Shown: positions 1 through 6,423 of the stretch, piece by piece
How positions within the stretch are numbered: the stretch's first letter is position 1
How the letters are laid out: the number at the start of each line of letters is the position of its first letter
DNA from: a virus
Strand: one strand, 5' to 3'
IMG/VR virus record: IMGVR_UViG_3300005613_000282
Span: 1 to 30,922 of that record
DNA: 30,922 bases
Position numbers and translations under genes: made by a program
Notes under the pieces: generated by a model
The model's input: the letters and a program-made list of their open reading frames with translations, nothing else
What the model was told of the DNA's origin: nothing
The model's database searches: none

Positions 1-1
1 A

Positions 2-856
2 GACGAAGAAAATGTGCTCAGCGAAGCCGGGGATGAAGAAGTCGAAGAGCTACAGCTCGACGATGACGCAGAACCGTCGGACGAGCCGTCGGAGCCGGTA
101 GAAGCCGAGGCCGAAGAGTCTGAAGAAGATCTAATTGTTTCGATTGACGGGGAGTCGCCAGCCCCAGAGGAAGCAGCACCGGAATGGGTGCGCGACCTGC
201 GTAAGCAGCACCGAGAGCAGAAGCGTAGGAACCGTGAGCTAGAGCAAGAACTTGAGCAGATGCGGAGCCAGGGCCAACGAGCCCAGCCGCTAGGGCCTAA
301 GCCCACCCTCGAGGTCTATGACTACGACACGGACAAATACGAGAAGGCTCTCGCTGACTGGTTTGACAGGAAGCGTAGGCATGACGCGGAGCAGCACGCT
401 GCCCAACGTCAGCAGCAGGCCATTGAAGAGGCCTGGACCGCTAAACAGCAGGAGTATTTCCGTCGCAAGGAGGCGATGAAGGCCAAGGACTTCGACGACG
501 CGGAGGATACCGTTAAGGACATCCTGAACGTCACGCAGCAAGGCATCATCGTCAAAGGCGCGGAGAACCCTGAGTTCGTGGTTTATGCCCTAGGGAAGAA
601 CCCAAAGAAGGCGCAGGAGCTTGCTCAGATTGATGACCCCATTGACTTCGCGTTTGCGATCAGCAAATTGGAGAGCAAATTGAAGATTGCAACGAAGAAG
701 TCGGCACCCCCGCCCGAGAAGACGGTCAAAGGCACTGGTCGCGTATCGGGTTCGGTGGACTCAACCCTTGAACGGCTGCGAGCTGAAGCGGAAAAGACCG
801 GGGACTATTCCAAGGTCATGCGCTACAAGAAACAGCTCAAGGCAAACAAAACTTAA
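2..856 (+). CDS. Scaffolding protein, copy 1 (5'-truncated by window edge)
   Basis: Likely head scaffolding protein that assembles with the coat protein encoded directly downstream and leaves before or during packaging. The frame is open to the left edge of the window, so the true start lies outside; the internal GTG at 14 is probably not the start. The visible N-terminal part is extremely acidic (runs of Glu/Asp). A charged, coiled-coil-like centre follows (QKRRNRELEQELEQMRSQ), and the C-terminus is short, basic and helical (residues RYKKQLKANKT). In P22-type scaffolds a basic C-terminal helix-turn-helix binds coat. The identification rests on composition, architecture and position immediately before a P22-like coat gene, not on a conserved motif. 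A second, different scaffold candidate lies at 13902-14636. Confidence 0.75.
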   Translation, partial: DEENVLSEAGDEEVEELQLDDDAEPSDEPSEPVEAEAEESEEDLIVSIDGESPAPEEAAPEWVRDLRKQHREQKRRNRELEQELEQMRSQGQRAQPLGPKPTLEVYDYDTDKYEKALADWFDRKRRHDAEQHAAQRQQQAIEEAWTAKQQEYFRRKEAMKAKDFDDAEDTVKDILNVTQQGIIVKGAENPEFVVYALGKNPKKAQELAQIDDPIDFAFAISKLESKLKIATKKSAPPPEKTVKGTGRVSGSVDSTLERLRAEAEKTGDYSKVMRYKKQLKANKT

Positions 857-868
857 AGGACTTAGACA

Positions 869-2140
869 ATGGCTAACTCGTTTTCCAAGGAAGAGCGCGT
901 TGCGTTCGAGGATCTCCTCGAAGGCTTCAACGATGCCCTGATCCTTTCCCGCAACGTGAGCGTGTACAACACGGATTCCGCAATGATGGAGCGCGCACGC
1001 GACACCATCTGGCGTCCGATGCCCTACATCGCTCAGTCCATCAACGCTACCGCTGGTAGCTCCATCGCTGGTTCCTACCAGGACATGACCCAGCTTTCTG
1101 TGCCCGCTACCCTGGGCTACAGCAAGGCCGTCCCCTGGACGATGACCACGCTGGAACTGCGTGACGCTCTGCAAGAGGGTCGCCTCGGCACGGCTGCACG
1201 TCAGAAGCTTGCTTCCGACATCAACACCGCCGTCCTCGACGTTGCCGCTAACCAGGGCACGCTCGTTGTGACCACCGCCACCCCGGCTGGTGACTACGAC
1301 GACGTGGCTCTCTGCGACAGCCTCATGAACGAGCAAGGTGTGCCGGACTTCGACCGCTACCTGGCCCTCTCCAGCCGTGACTACAACGGCATGGCAGGGA
1401 ACCTGGCAGCAGCTACGCGCTCCTTCGGGAACGCCAAGTCTGACTCCGCCTACGAGCGTAGCCAGGTGGGTATGGTCGCCGGCTTCGACACCTACAAGCT
1501 CGACGTGGCTAAGCGGATCACGGCTCAGGGCGCTACCCCCACGGTCGACACGACCTCCGGCGCGATTGTGAACTACGTTCCGCAGGCAACCTCGACCGCT
1601 GTTGGTGGTGAGATCAACGTGGACAACCGCTATCAGCAGATCGCCATCTCCAGCACCGCTGGCCTGGCTGCTGGTGACGCCTTCGAGATCGCTGGCGTGG
1701 AAGCTGTGCATCACATCACGAAGAACAGCACGGGTCAGCTCAAGACCTTCCGTGTTATCTCCGTGGACAGCGGCACCCTGATGACCATCTCCCCGGCTAT
1801 CATCAGCGGCGGTGGCGGTACGGACGCTGAGCTTCAGTACAAGAACGTGGAGCTTGCTTCCACCTCTGGTACGGCGGCTATCAACTTCCTCAACACCAAG
1901 GCAGCTAACGTCAACTGCTTCTGGCAGCGGGACGCTCTCGAGCTTCTCCCTGGCCGGTTCGCAGTGCCCTCCGACGCTGGCACGGCTGTGATGCGTGCGA
2001 CCACCGATCAAGGTGTGGAGCTTGTCATGCAGAAGTTCTATGACATCGACTCCATGACGATCAAGTATCGTCTCGACACCCTCTTCGGGGTTTGCTGCAA
2101 GCAGCCTGAAATGGCCGGGATACTATTGTTTGATCAATAG
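869..2140 (+). CDS. Major capsid protein, P22 gp5-like (copy 1)
   Basis: HK97-fold coat protein of the P22 type, 423 aa (P22 gp5 is 430). Several segments align by eye with P22 gp5: DTIWRPM near residue 45, ANQGTLVVT near 127, and INVDNRYQQIAISSTAGL at 249-266. The last of these matches the start of the P22 insertion (I) domain, here about residues 223-345, followed by the conserved AAINFLNTKAANVNCFWQRDA stretch (only its two ends are highly conserved). The C-terminus (FGVCCKQPEMAG) also matches, so the protein appears full length. An AAAGGA Shine-Dalgarno lies 7 bases before the ATG. The last codons (ata cta ttg ttt gat caa) are AT-rich, unlike the rest of the gene, and adjoin a homing endonuclease gene. 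Confidence 0.93.
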   Translation: MANSFSKEERVAFEDLLEGFNDALILSRNVSVYNTDSAMMERARDTIWRPMPYIAQSINATAGSSIAGSYQDMTQLSVPATLGYSKAVPWTMTTLELRDALQEGRLGTAARQKLASDINTAVLDVAANQGTLVVTTATPAGDYDDVALCDSLMNEQGVPDFDRYLALSSRDYNGMAGNLAAATRSFGNAKSDSAYERSQVGMVAGFDTYKLDVAKRITAQGATPTVDTTSGAIVNYVPQATSTAVGGEINVDNRYQQIAISSTAGLAAGDAFEIAGVEAVHHITKNSTGQLKTFRVISVDSGTLMTISPAIISGGGGTDAELQYKNVELASTSGTAAINFLNTKAANVNCFWQRDALELLPGRFAVPSDAGTAVMRATTDQGVELVMQKFYDIDSMTIKYRLDTLFGVCCKQPEMAGILLFDQ

Positions 2141-2156
2141 GATGATACTAGACTAG

Positions 2157-2178
2157 GCATCGTGACATAGAGCGATGC
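2157..2178 (+). promoter_or_regulatory. Hairpin and direct repeat before the homing endonuclease gene
   Basis: A perfect 6-bp inverted repeat (GCATCG at 2157-2162, CGATGC at 2173-2178) with a 10-base loop lies in the short gap between the capsid gene and the endonuclease. The right arm is part of a direct repeat, GCGATGCTT, at 2172-2180 and 2188-2196, and the second copy contains the endonuclease ATG. The CGATGC arm could also pair from the start codon, which would block the ribosome site (GAGGTG, 2181-2186). Hairpins that limit translation are known for T4 homing endonuclease genes; a regulatory role here is inference. Confidence 0.4.
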
Positions 2179-2190
2179 TTGAGGTGCGCG

Positions 2191-3030
2191 ATGCTTAGTC
2201 TTTATCAACTGACGTTCCCGAATGGGAAGGTGTATATAGGGCAGACGGTTCGCAAAATGAGTGTCAGGCTGGCACAGCATAGGGCGGCTGCTAAACGCGG
2301 CAGTCCTCTTCCAGTGCATAACGCTTGGCGAAAACATGGTGAGCCGTCTGTCTCTATATTGAGTGAATACGATTGCCAGGACGCTTTGCATAAGGCCGAA
2401 ATTGCGGCCATTGAAAAGCTGAATTGTTTAGTCCCTAATGGGTATAACCTTTCTCTTGGCGGTGATACAGCTCCATCGAAATCCCCAGAGGTAGCGGCCA
2501 AAATAGCGGCCAAGGCCAAGGGCCGAAAGCATTTAGATACGTCGGTATGGTCGGAAGTACTGAAGATCCGATGGGAGGATGAGGGATACCGAGAAAAGGT
2601 GTCCGAAGGGCTCAAAGCCTCGTGGGATGATGACCGAAGGAAAGAGGCCTCGGAAAGAGCAAAGGCCATGTGGGCCAAGCGCAAGAAGGACGGATGGAAG
2701 ATGCCTGAAAGCACAAGGCAAAAGCTGTCCAAGAAGGATGTCTCGGAAGAGACGCGAGCCAAAATGAGTGAATCCGCAAAGGCTCGAGGAGCGCGGACGC
2801 ATTCAAGAGAGACAAGATTGAAAATTGCTGCTGCGACGACGGCGGCATGGAAGGATGAAGAGTTAAGGGCGCGCCGATTAGCGTCCATGATGGCAGCAAA
2901 AAAGAGGGCCAAGAATGCCGCTCAAGAAAGGTTACTCGAAGAAGACGATCAGCAAGAACATCAAGACCGAGATGAAGGCTGGTCGGCCTCAGAAGCAGGC
3001 GGTTGCGATTGCCCTCAATGTTGCTCGTAA
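2191..3030 (+). CDS. GIY-YIG homing endonuclease, free-standing
   Basis: Site-specific DNA endonuclease that spreads its own gene. The N-terminus carries a GIY-YIG core in variant form: LYQLT, then KVYIGQT (residues about 4-19), then an Arg/His segment ([13 protein letters not shown]), VHNAWRKHG and [10 protein letters not shown] long Lys/Arg-rich region of repeated NUMOD3-like DNA-binding motifs follows (for example KAKGRKH and [16 protein letters not shown]). I chose ATG 2191, which has GAGGTG 4 bases upstream, over the TTG at 2179. The C-terminal ~38 residues are read from the DNA of the next gene in another frame, so the native stop seems to have been lost or the element joined in-frame at insertion. 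Base composition is lower in GC than the neighbours, which fits a recent arrival. The flanks are too short for a group I intron. Confidence 0.88.
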   Translation: MLSLYQLTFPNGKVYIGQTVRKMSVRLAQHRAAAKRGSPLPVHNAWRKHGEPSVSILSEYDCQDALHKAEIAAIEKLNCLVPNGYNLSLGGDTAPSKSPEVAAKIAAKAKGRKHLDTSVWSEVLKIRWEDEGYREKVSEGLKASWDDDRRKEASERAKAMWAKRKKDGWKMPESTRQKLSKKDVSEETRAKMSESAKARGARTHSRETRLKIAAATTAAWKDEELRARRLASMMAAKKRAKNAAQERLLEEDDQQEHQDRDEGWSASEAGGCDCPQCCS

Positions 3031-3052
3031 GGCGAAGAAGAGGAAGAAGTGA
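2915..3052 (+). CDS. Lysine-rich 45-aa protein, DUF6496-like (copy 1)
   Basis: Tiny, strongly basic protein (13 Lys, 3 Arg, 1 Glu in 45 residues) beginning [17 protein letters not shown] and containing QKQAVAIAL. That motif resembles the KQAIAIALSEA core of the DUF6496 family, whose function is unknown. The gene overlaps the 3' end of the homing endonuclease in another frame and has an AAGAGG ribosome site about 6-7 bases upstream, inside the endonuclease coding region. Its reality is supported by a clear homologue at 16227-16361 in the same order next to the second capsid gene. It shares one base with the next gene (TGATG). A role in binding packaged DNA is only suggested by charge and position. 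Confidence 0.85.
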   Translation: MPLKKGYSKKTISKNIKTEMKAGRPQKQAVAIALNVARKAKKRKK

Positions 3053-3201
3053 TGGCTAAGGGTCTCTACGCTAACGTTCACGCCAAACGCAAGCGCATCA
3101 AGGCAGGCTCTGGCGAGAAGATGCGGAAGCCTGGAGCGAAGGGCGCTCCCACGGCCAAGGCATTTAAGCAATCGGCCAAGACGGCGAAGAAGAAGAAATG
3201 A
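3052..3201 (+). CDS. Lysine-rich 49-aa protein (copy 1)
   Basis: Very basic protein (14 Lys, 3 Arg of 49) starting [17 protein letters not shown] and continuing EKMRKPG, GAPTAKAFKQSAKTAK. I recognise no named domain. It is translationally coupled at both ends (TGATG before, ATGA after). It is nearly identical in layout to 16361-16513, and the two genes share an exact 22-base stretch. Conservation next to two different capsid genes argues for a head-related role such as lining the capsid or neutralising DNA; that is inference. Confidence 0.85.
   Translation: MAKGLYANVHAKRKRIKAGSGEKMRKPGAKGAPTAKAFKQSAKTAKKKK
3115..3136 (+). repeat. 22-base exact repeat, copy 1 (partner 16430-16451)
   Basis: The same 22 bases occur at 3115-3136 and 16430-16451 in direct orientation, inside homologous small basic genes and encoding EKMRKPG. 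The flanks stay similar but diverge, mostly at third codon positions. It is a possible seed for recombination or for misassembly. Confidence 0.9.
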
Positions 3202-3506
3202 TCGACTTCCCGAATCAAGTATTCCGCGAGGGCGGCCCGCACTGGCACCCTCGCATTCGCGTTAAGTACGCGATCAAGGGTGTAAGCAATCAGGAAGAGC
3301 TTGACGCTGCGTTGAAAGACGGCTGGCGCCTCTCCCTGGAAGCTGTGATCGAGCCAGAACCAGTGATAGAATCCGAAGAGCCCCTAGACGATTCTCCCCC
3401 CACGAAGGAGGAGATGCTCCAGAAGGCTGAAGAACTCGGTTTGAAGATCGACAAGCGCTGGTCTGAGAAGACCCTGCTTGCCAAGATCGAGGAGGCTCTC
3501 CAGTGA
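3198..3506 (+). CDS. Small virion-region protein with C-terminal HeH/LEM-like helices
   Basis: 102-aa protein. The N-terminal half (FPNQVFREGGPHWHPRIRVKYAIKG ending in DGWRLSLE; key residues only) is of a type common in phage head-to-tail gene clusters. An acidic, proline-containing linker (about residues 51-67) follows. The C-terminal ~34 residues (TKEEMLQKAEELGLKIDKRW) look like the helix-extension-helix SAP/LEM-type fold found in many small phage proteins and in Rho. It starts at an ATGA overlap with the previous gene, and its stop overlaps the GTG of the next. The function is not known. Confidence 0.8.
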   Translation: MIDFPNQVFREGGPHWHPRIRVKYAIKGVSNQEELDAALKDGWRLSLEAVIEPEPVIESEEPLDDSPPTKEEMLQKAEELGLKIDKRWSEKTLLAKIEEALQ

Positions 3507-3982
3507 GCTATACAAAGCGCCAGTTCATCACCGCAGCCTTTGAAGAGATTGGGCTGGCCTCGTATGTCTTCGATCTACAGCCGGAGGATCTACAGACCGC
3601 CCTGCGCCGCTTAGACGCGATGATGGCGGAGTGGAACGGGAAGGGCCTACGGCTGGCGTATCCCATCCCCTTGAGCCCGGAGGACGCTGACCTTGATACG
3701 GAGACGACGGTCCCTGACTGGGCGAATGAGGCGGTTATCACGAACCTTGCTACGCGCCTTGCGTCGGGCTATGGAAAGACTGTTCCCCCCGACACCAAGA
3801 TGATCGCACGCCAGGGTTACAACACGATCATGTCACGCGCTGCCATGCCGCCCCAGCAACAGATGCCTCACTCCATGCCGCGTGGTGCAGGACGCAAGCC
3901 CTGGCGCTACGACGACCCCTTCATGCCCGTGCCTGACGCTCCTGTGGAGACTGGTGGCGAGGGCGAGCTAGACCTTTATTGA
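3503..3982 (+). CDS. Head-completion / tail-accessory factor, P22 gp4-like
   Basis: 159-aa protein resembling P22 gp4, which attaches below the portal ring, closes the packaged head and starts tail assembly. Matches by eye are in the N-terminal helical part: FEEIGLASYVFDLQPEDLQTA against the gp4 [23 protein letters not shown] region, and then LDAMMAEWNGKGLRLAYPIP, which has the gp4 MMAEW core. ANEAVITNLATRLASGYG at about 75-92 also fits. The C-terminus is proline-rich with RGAGRKPWRYDDPF. The start is GTG 3503, overlapping the upstream TGA, with GGAGG at 3491-3495. No gp10 or gp26 analogue follows, so the P22-type set is incomplete here. Confidence 0.85.
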   Translation: MSYTKRQFITAAFEEIGLASYVFDLQPEDLQTALRRLDAMMAEWNGKGLRLAYPIPLSPEDADLDTETTVPDWANEAVITNLATRLASGYGKTVPPDTKMIARQGYNTIMSRAAMPPQQQMPHSMPRGAGRKPWRYDDPFMPVPDAPVETGGEGELDLY

Positions 3983-3992
3983 GGGCTGAACG

Positions 3993-4442
3993 ATGCCGAC
4001 TATTAACCAACTGCCGACCGTTACGAGCCTCTCAGGCGGCGATCTCTTCGCGGTCTACAACACGGGGAACGGTGACGCCCGGAAGGTGTCTGCAACGGCC
4101 CTAGCGACGTTTGTGCAGCAGCAGTCTCCGACCAGCCAAGCAACGCAGTATGTGGCCCCCACGAGCGGCCTCACGGTGCCCTTACAGGCTGCTGGCGACC
4201 AGAACTGGGTAATCATGACCCCAGCCACTAGCCTCGCCTCTGTGACGCTTGTGATGCCTGCTGCAAGCTCTCTCTCAGACCGTACAGAGATCCTGGTAGT
4301 GACCACGCGGCAGATCAATAACGTCTCCTATACGCTCAACGGCGCCACGGCCATCTACGGCAATCCTGGCGTTCTGGCTGCGGAGGATTACTTCACCCTC
4401 AAGTATGACAACGGCCTGAACTCCTGGTTCCGGGTCGCGTAA
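3993..4442 (+). CDS. Tail-associated protein with fibre-type N-terminus
   Basis: 149 aa. The first ~45 residues (INQLPTVTSLSGGDLFAVYN, then ARKVSATALATF) follow the pattern seen at the N-terminus of many phage tail-fibre proteins and match the pattern of the 507-aa protein at 4889 (ISQLTDGTSFQAGDEAVVN). The remainder is beta-rich and ends in a YDNGLNSWFRVA segment. It lies between the gp4-like gene and the receptor-binding protein. It could be a short fibre, an adaptor, or a competitor for the same docking site. No enzyme motif is visible. Confidence 0.7.
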   Translation: MPTINQLPTVTSLSGGDLFAVYNTGNGDARKVSATALATFVQQQSPTSQATQYVAPTSGLTVPLQAAGDQNWVIMTPATSLASVTLVMPAASSLSDRTEILVVTTRQINNVSYTLNGATAIYGNPGVLAAEDYFTLKYDNGLNSWFRVA

Positions 4443-4452
4443 GGAGTAGATC

Positions 4453-4752
4453 ATGGAAATGACGACCTTTAAGCCGGGCTATGGCACCGGGTCTATCAAC
4501 GCGGTGACTGACGTTTCGGCTCAGGCAGATCTTACGCCAAACGCTCGGAGTGTATGCCTGACTAATCTAGGCGGTCAGACGGTTTGGGTTCGTTGCGGAG
4601 ACAGCTCTGTTGCGGCTACGACGGCGGACTATCCCCTTGTCTCTGGCTCCCAGGTGAGCATTGCGAAGGCTCGGGACCATAGCCACATTGCATTCATCTG
4701 CGCATCTGGCGAAAGCTCATCCCTTCATGTAATGGTCGGAGAGGGCTTCTAA
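4453..4752 (+). CDS. Hypothetical small beta-rich virion-region protein
   Basis: 99-aa protein with a good ribosome site (GGAG at 4442-4445). The sequence alternates hydrophobic and polar residues (SVCLTNLGGQTVWVRCGDS, then HIAFICASGES), suggesting a small beta-sandwich. It contains Cys at about 35, 48 and 82 but no obvious metal site. Its position among tail genes suggests a structural or decoration role. I do not recognise the family. Confidence 0.7.
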   Translation: MEMTTFKPGYGTGSINAVTDVSAQADLTPNARSVCLTNLGGQTVWVRCGDSSVAATTADYPLVSGSQVSIAKARDHSHIAFICASGESSSLHVMVGEGF

Positions 4753-4878
4753 GTGCTTGGTCGAACCAGGTTCAGGTTTCGATTCCGATCAGCGGGGACC
4801 TTCTTCCTCGGTTTTCTGTTGCTTGAAAACAACTTTGCCATTCTTTTGGAAGATGGCTTCAAGATTGAGCTAGAGTAG
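4753..4878 (+). CDS. 41-aa ORF with LLE-rich repeats
   Basis: A GTG-started frame lies directly behind the previous stop (TAA then GTG), with GGAGAGG at 4739-4745 as a possible ribosome site. The product is basic at first (RTRFRFRFRSAG), then repeats a hydrophobic-acidic pattern (FLLLENNFAILLEDGFKIEL). Similar LLLE/ILLEDG patterns occur in small proteins beside phage tail genes. It fills an otherwise empty gap in a tightly packed operon, which supports it. The GTG start and small size keep confidence moderate. Confidence 0.5.
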   Translation: MLGRTRFRFRFRSAGTFFLGFLLLENNFAILLEDGFKIELE

Positions 4879-4888
4879 GGGCTCCGAT

Positions 4889-6412
4889 ATGTCTAACAAA
4901 AAGATTTCACAACTTACTGACGGCACCAGCTTCCAGGCTGGGGACGAGGCTGTTGTCAATCGAAGCGGGACTAACTTTAAGGTCGACCCGACCGTATTCC
5001 AGACGCTTACCGCCGAAGAGGCGACTATTGCAAAGCTAAACGTAGGCGCCAACCTCGCGTGGAACAGCTCGACCGACACCTACACGGCCAACACCACGCC
5101 TTCTACGGTCACCAAGATTCACGAAGGCATGAAGCGCTGCCTACTTCGCGACGACGGGACAGTGAACTACTACCTCGATCCCACGGACTCCACGCAGAAG
5201 CTGGATGGCACCTCGGCAACCCTTACGGGTGCTGACGGCAACGTGATGGTCGAGATTCCGCGCTTCTACTTCCGGCAAGTGAAAAACGGCAACACGACCA
5301 CTTGGGAAATCTCGGACGTTCCCTTGGCTGGCTATCAGCTCCACCCAGCCTTTTTCAAGAACGGCGAGATCGTGGACTATCGCTACATCGGCGCTTATGA
5401 CGCTGCTCTTAAATTTGAGCGCAGTATTACAGCAGTAGCAGACGCTGGCGGCGGAGATATCACAGTAACGACCTCTGCCCAACACCCGCTCTACGCGGGA
5501 GACACCGTGACTATTTCAGGTACTACCAGCTATGACGGCGACTATACGGTCGTCACTCGGGCAAGCGGTACTACCTTTACCGTAACGGCGGCGTTTGTTG
5601 CGACGGAAACGGGGACGGCGACGGGTTATGTCTCTGGCAAAAACCTCGACGATATGACGTCAAATATCGACACTTCAAACGACACTTTGGCGGCCATTTC
5701 AGGCCAATACCCCCTTGTCGGTGTGACTCGTGATGAGTGCCGCGACCTTGCAGCAAATGTGGGCACTGGCTTCCGCCAGCAGGATTTCTGGCTAACCTGC
5801 GCAGTCCAGATTCTGTACCTTGTGGAATACGGCACGTTTTACAGTCAGAACGAGCTTGGGGACGGGAATACCAACGGCTCTTATGTTGGCTCCTCCAGCA
5901 GCCAATCAGACAGCCCTCACACTGTAGCAGGGGCCTCAAACGCCTTGGGCAATGTTTCAACGGACGGCACCCAGCCTAGCGCAGGAGCGAAGCCGGGGAC
6001 GGCGTATATGTCCTATCGCGGCATTGAAAACTTCTTTGGCAACTGTTGGAATTGGGTTGACGGGTTCAACATCGGTATTGTTGTGGACCGTGACGCCTTC
6101 GTCTCAAACAACGATGCGGACTTTGCGGACAACACCTCAACAAACTATACCGATTTGGGTATAACGATGGCGTCGGCCAATGGTTATGTTCAAAACATTG
6201 CCGATGTGCCGGGGGCGTTTCTGCCGAATGACACAACTGGCGCGTCGTCAAGCACCTACCTTACGGACCAATTTTTCCAGAACACAGGTAACCGCGTTGC
6301 GCTTTTCGGCGGTAATGCGATTTATGGCGCGAGTGCCGGCGCTTTCGCTTGGAATGTGGGTCGTTCGTCTTCTTTTGCGACTCGTGATATCGGCGCGCGG
6401 CTCAGTTATTAA
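4889..6412 (+). CDS. Receptor-binding tail protein with C-type-lectin (FGE / DGR-target-like) domain
   Basis: 507 aa, modular. Residues 1-40 are a tail-attachment-type N-terminus. About 75-175 include IPRFYFRQVKNG and LHPAFFKNGEIVDYRYIGAY, typical of phage proteins carrying this lectin fold. About 177-250 form a beta-rich FCCH-like insert (DITVTTSAQHPLYAGDTVTI then DGDYTVV). About 265-507 form the lectin/formylglycine-enzyme-like fold, with CAVQILYLVEYGTFYSQN, RGIENFFGNCWNWVDGFNI and a terminal ALFGGNAIYGASAGAF...SSFATRDIGARLSY. The terminal pattern (LFGG, G..AG, W, SS, GAR) is the one seen in targets of diversity-generating retroelements such as Mtd. No reverse transcriptase or template repeat is visible in the window. 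Role: host recognition at the tail tip. Confidence 0.8.
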   Translation: MSNKKISQLTDGTSFQAGDEAVVNRSGTNFKVDPTVFQTLTAEEATIAKLNVGANLAWNSSTDTYTANTTPSTVTKIHEGMKRCLLRDDGTVNYYLDPTDSTQKLDGTSATLTGADGNVMVEIPRFYFRQVKNGNTTTWEISDVPLAGYQLHPAFFKNGEIVDYRYIGAYDAALKFERSITAVADAGGGDITVTTSAQHPLYAGDTVTISGTTSYDGDYTVVTRASGTTFTVTAAFVATETGTATGYVSGKNLDDMTSNIDTSNDTLAAISGQYPLVGVTRDECRDLAANVGTGFRQQDFWLTCAVQILYLVEYGTFYSQNELGDGNTNGSYVGSSSSQSDSPHTVAGASNALGNVSTDGTQPSAGAKPGTAYMSYRGIENFFGNCWNWVDGFNIGIVVDRDAFVSNNDADFADNTSTNYTDLGITMASANGYVQNIADVPGAFLPNDTTGASSSTYLTDQFFQNTGNRVALFGGNAIYGASAGAFAWNVGRSSSFATRDIGARLSY

Positions 6413-6423
6413 GGGAGTTGACC

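Noticed and set aside
761-2011. 416-codon open frame on the minus strand opposite the first coat gene
   Set aside because: It is antisense to a clearly recognised P22-like coat gene; GC-rich codon bias leaves the opposite strand open. The product has no recognisable fold and no neighbouring genes run that way.
2118-2920. Group I intron carrying the homing endonuclease in the coat gene
   Set aside because: The coat C-terminus is complete against P22 gp5 before the insertion, there are only about 50 bases before the endonuclease and none after it, too little for an intron core, and no second coat exon follows.
4879-4888. Promoters in the intergenic gaps
   Set aside because: Gaps on the plus strand are at most about 50 bases and I found no convincing -35/-10 pair or repeated phage-polymerase promoter-like sequence. 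Transcription probably starts outside the window.
5577-5960. Minus-strand frames opposite the receptor-binding gene
   Set aside because: Several short antisense frames overlap here with Arg/Pro/His-rich products; all are shadows of the 507-aa gene.
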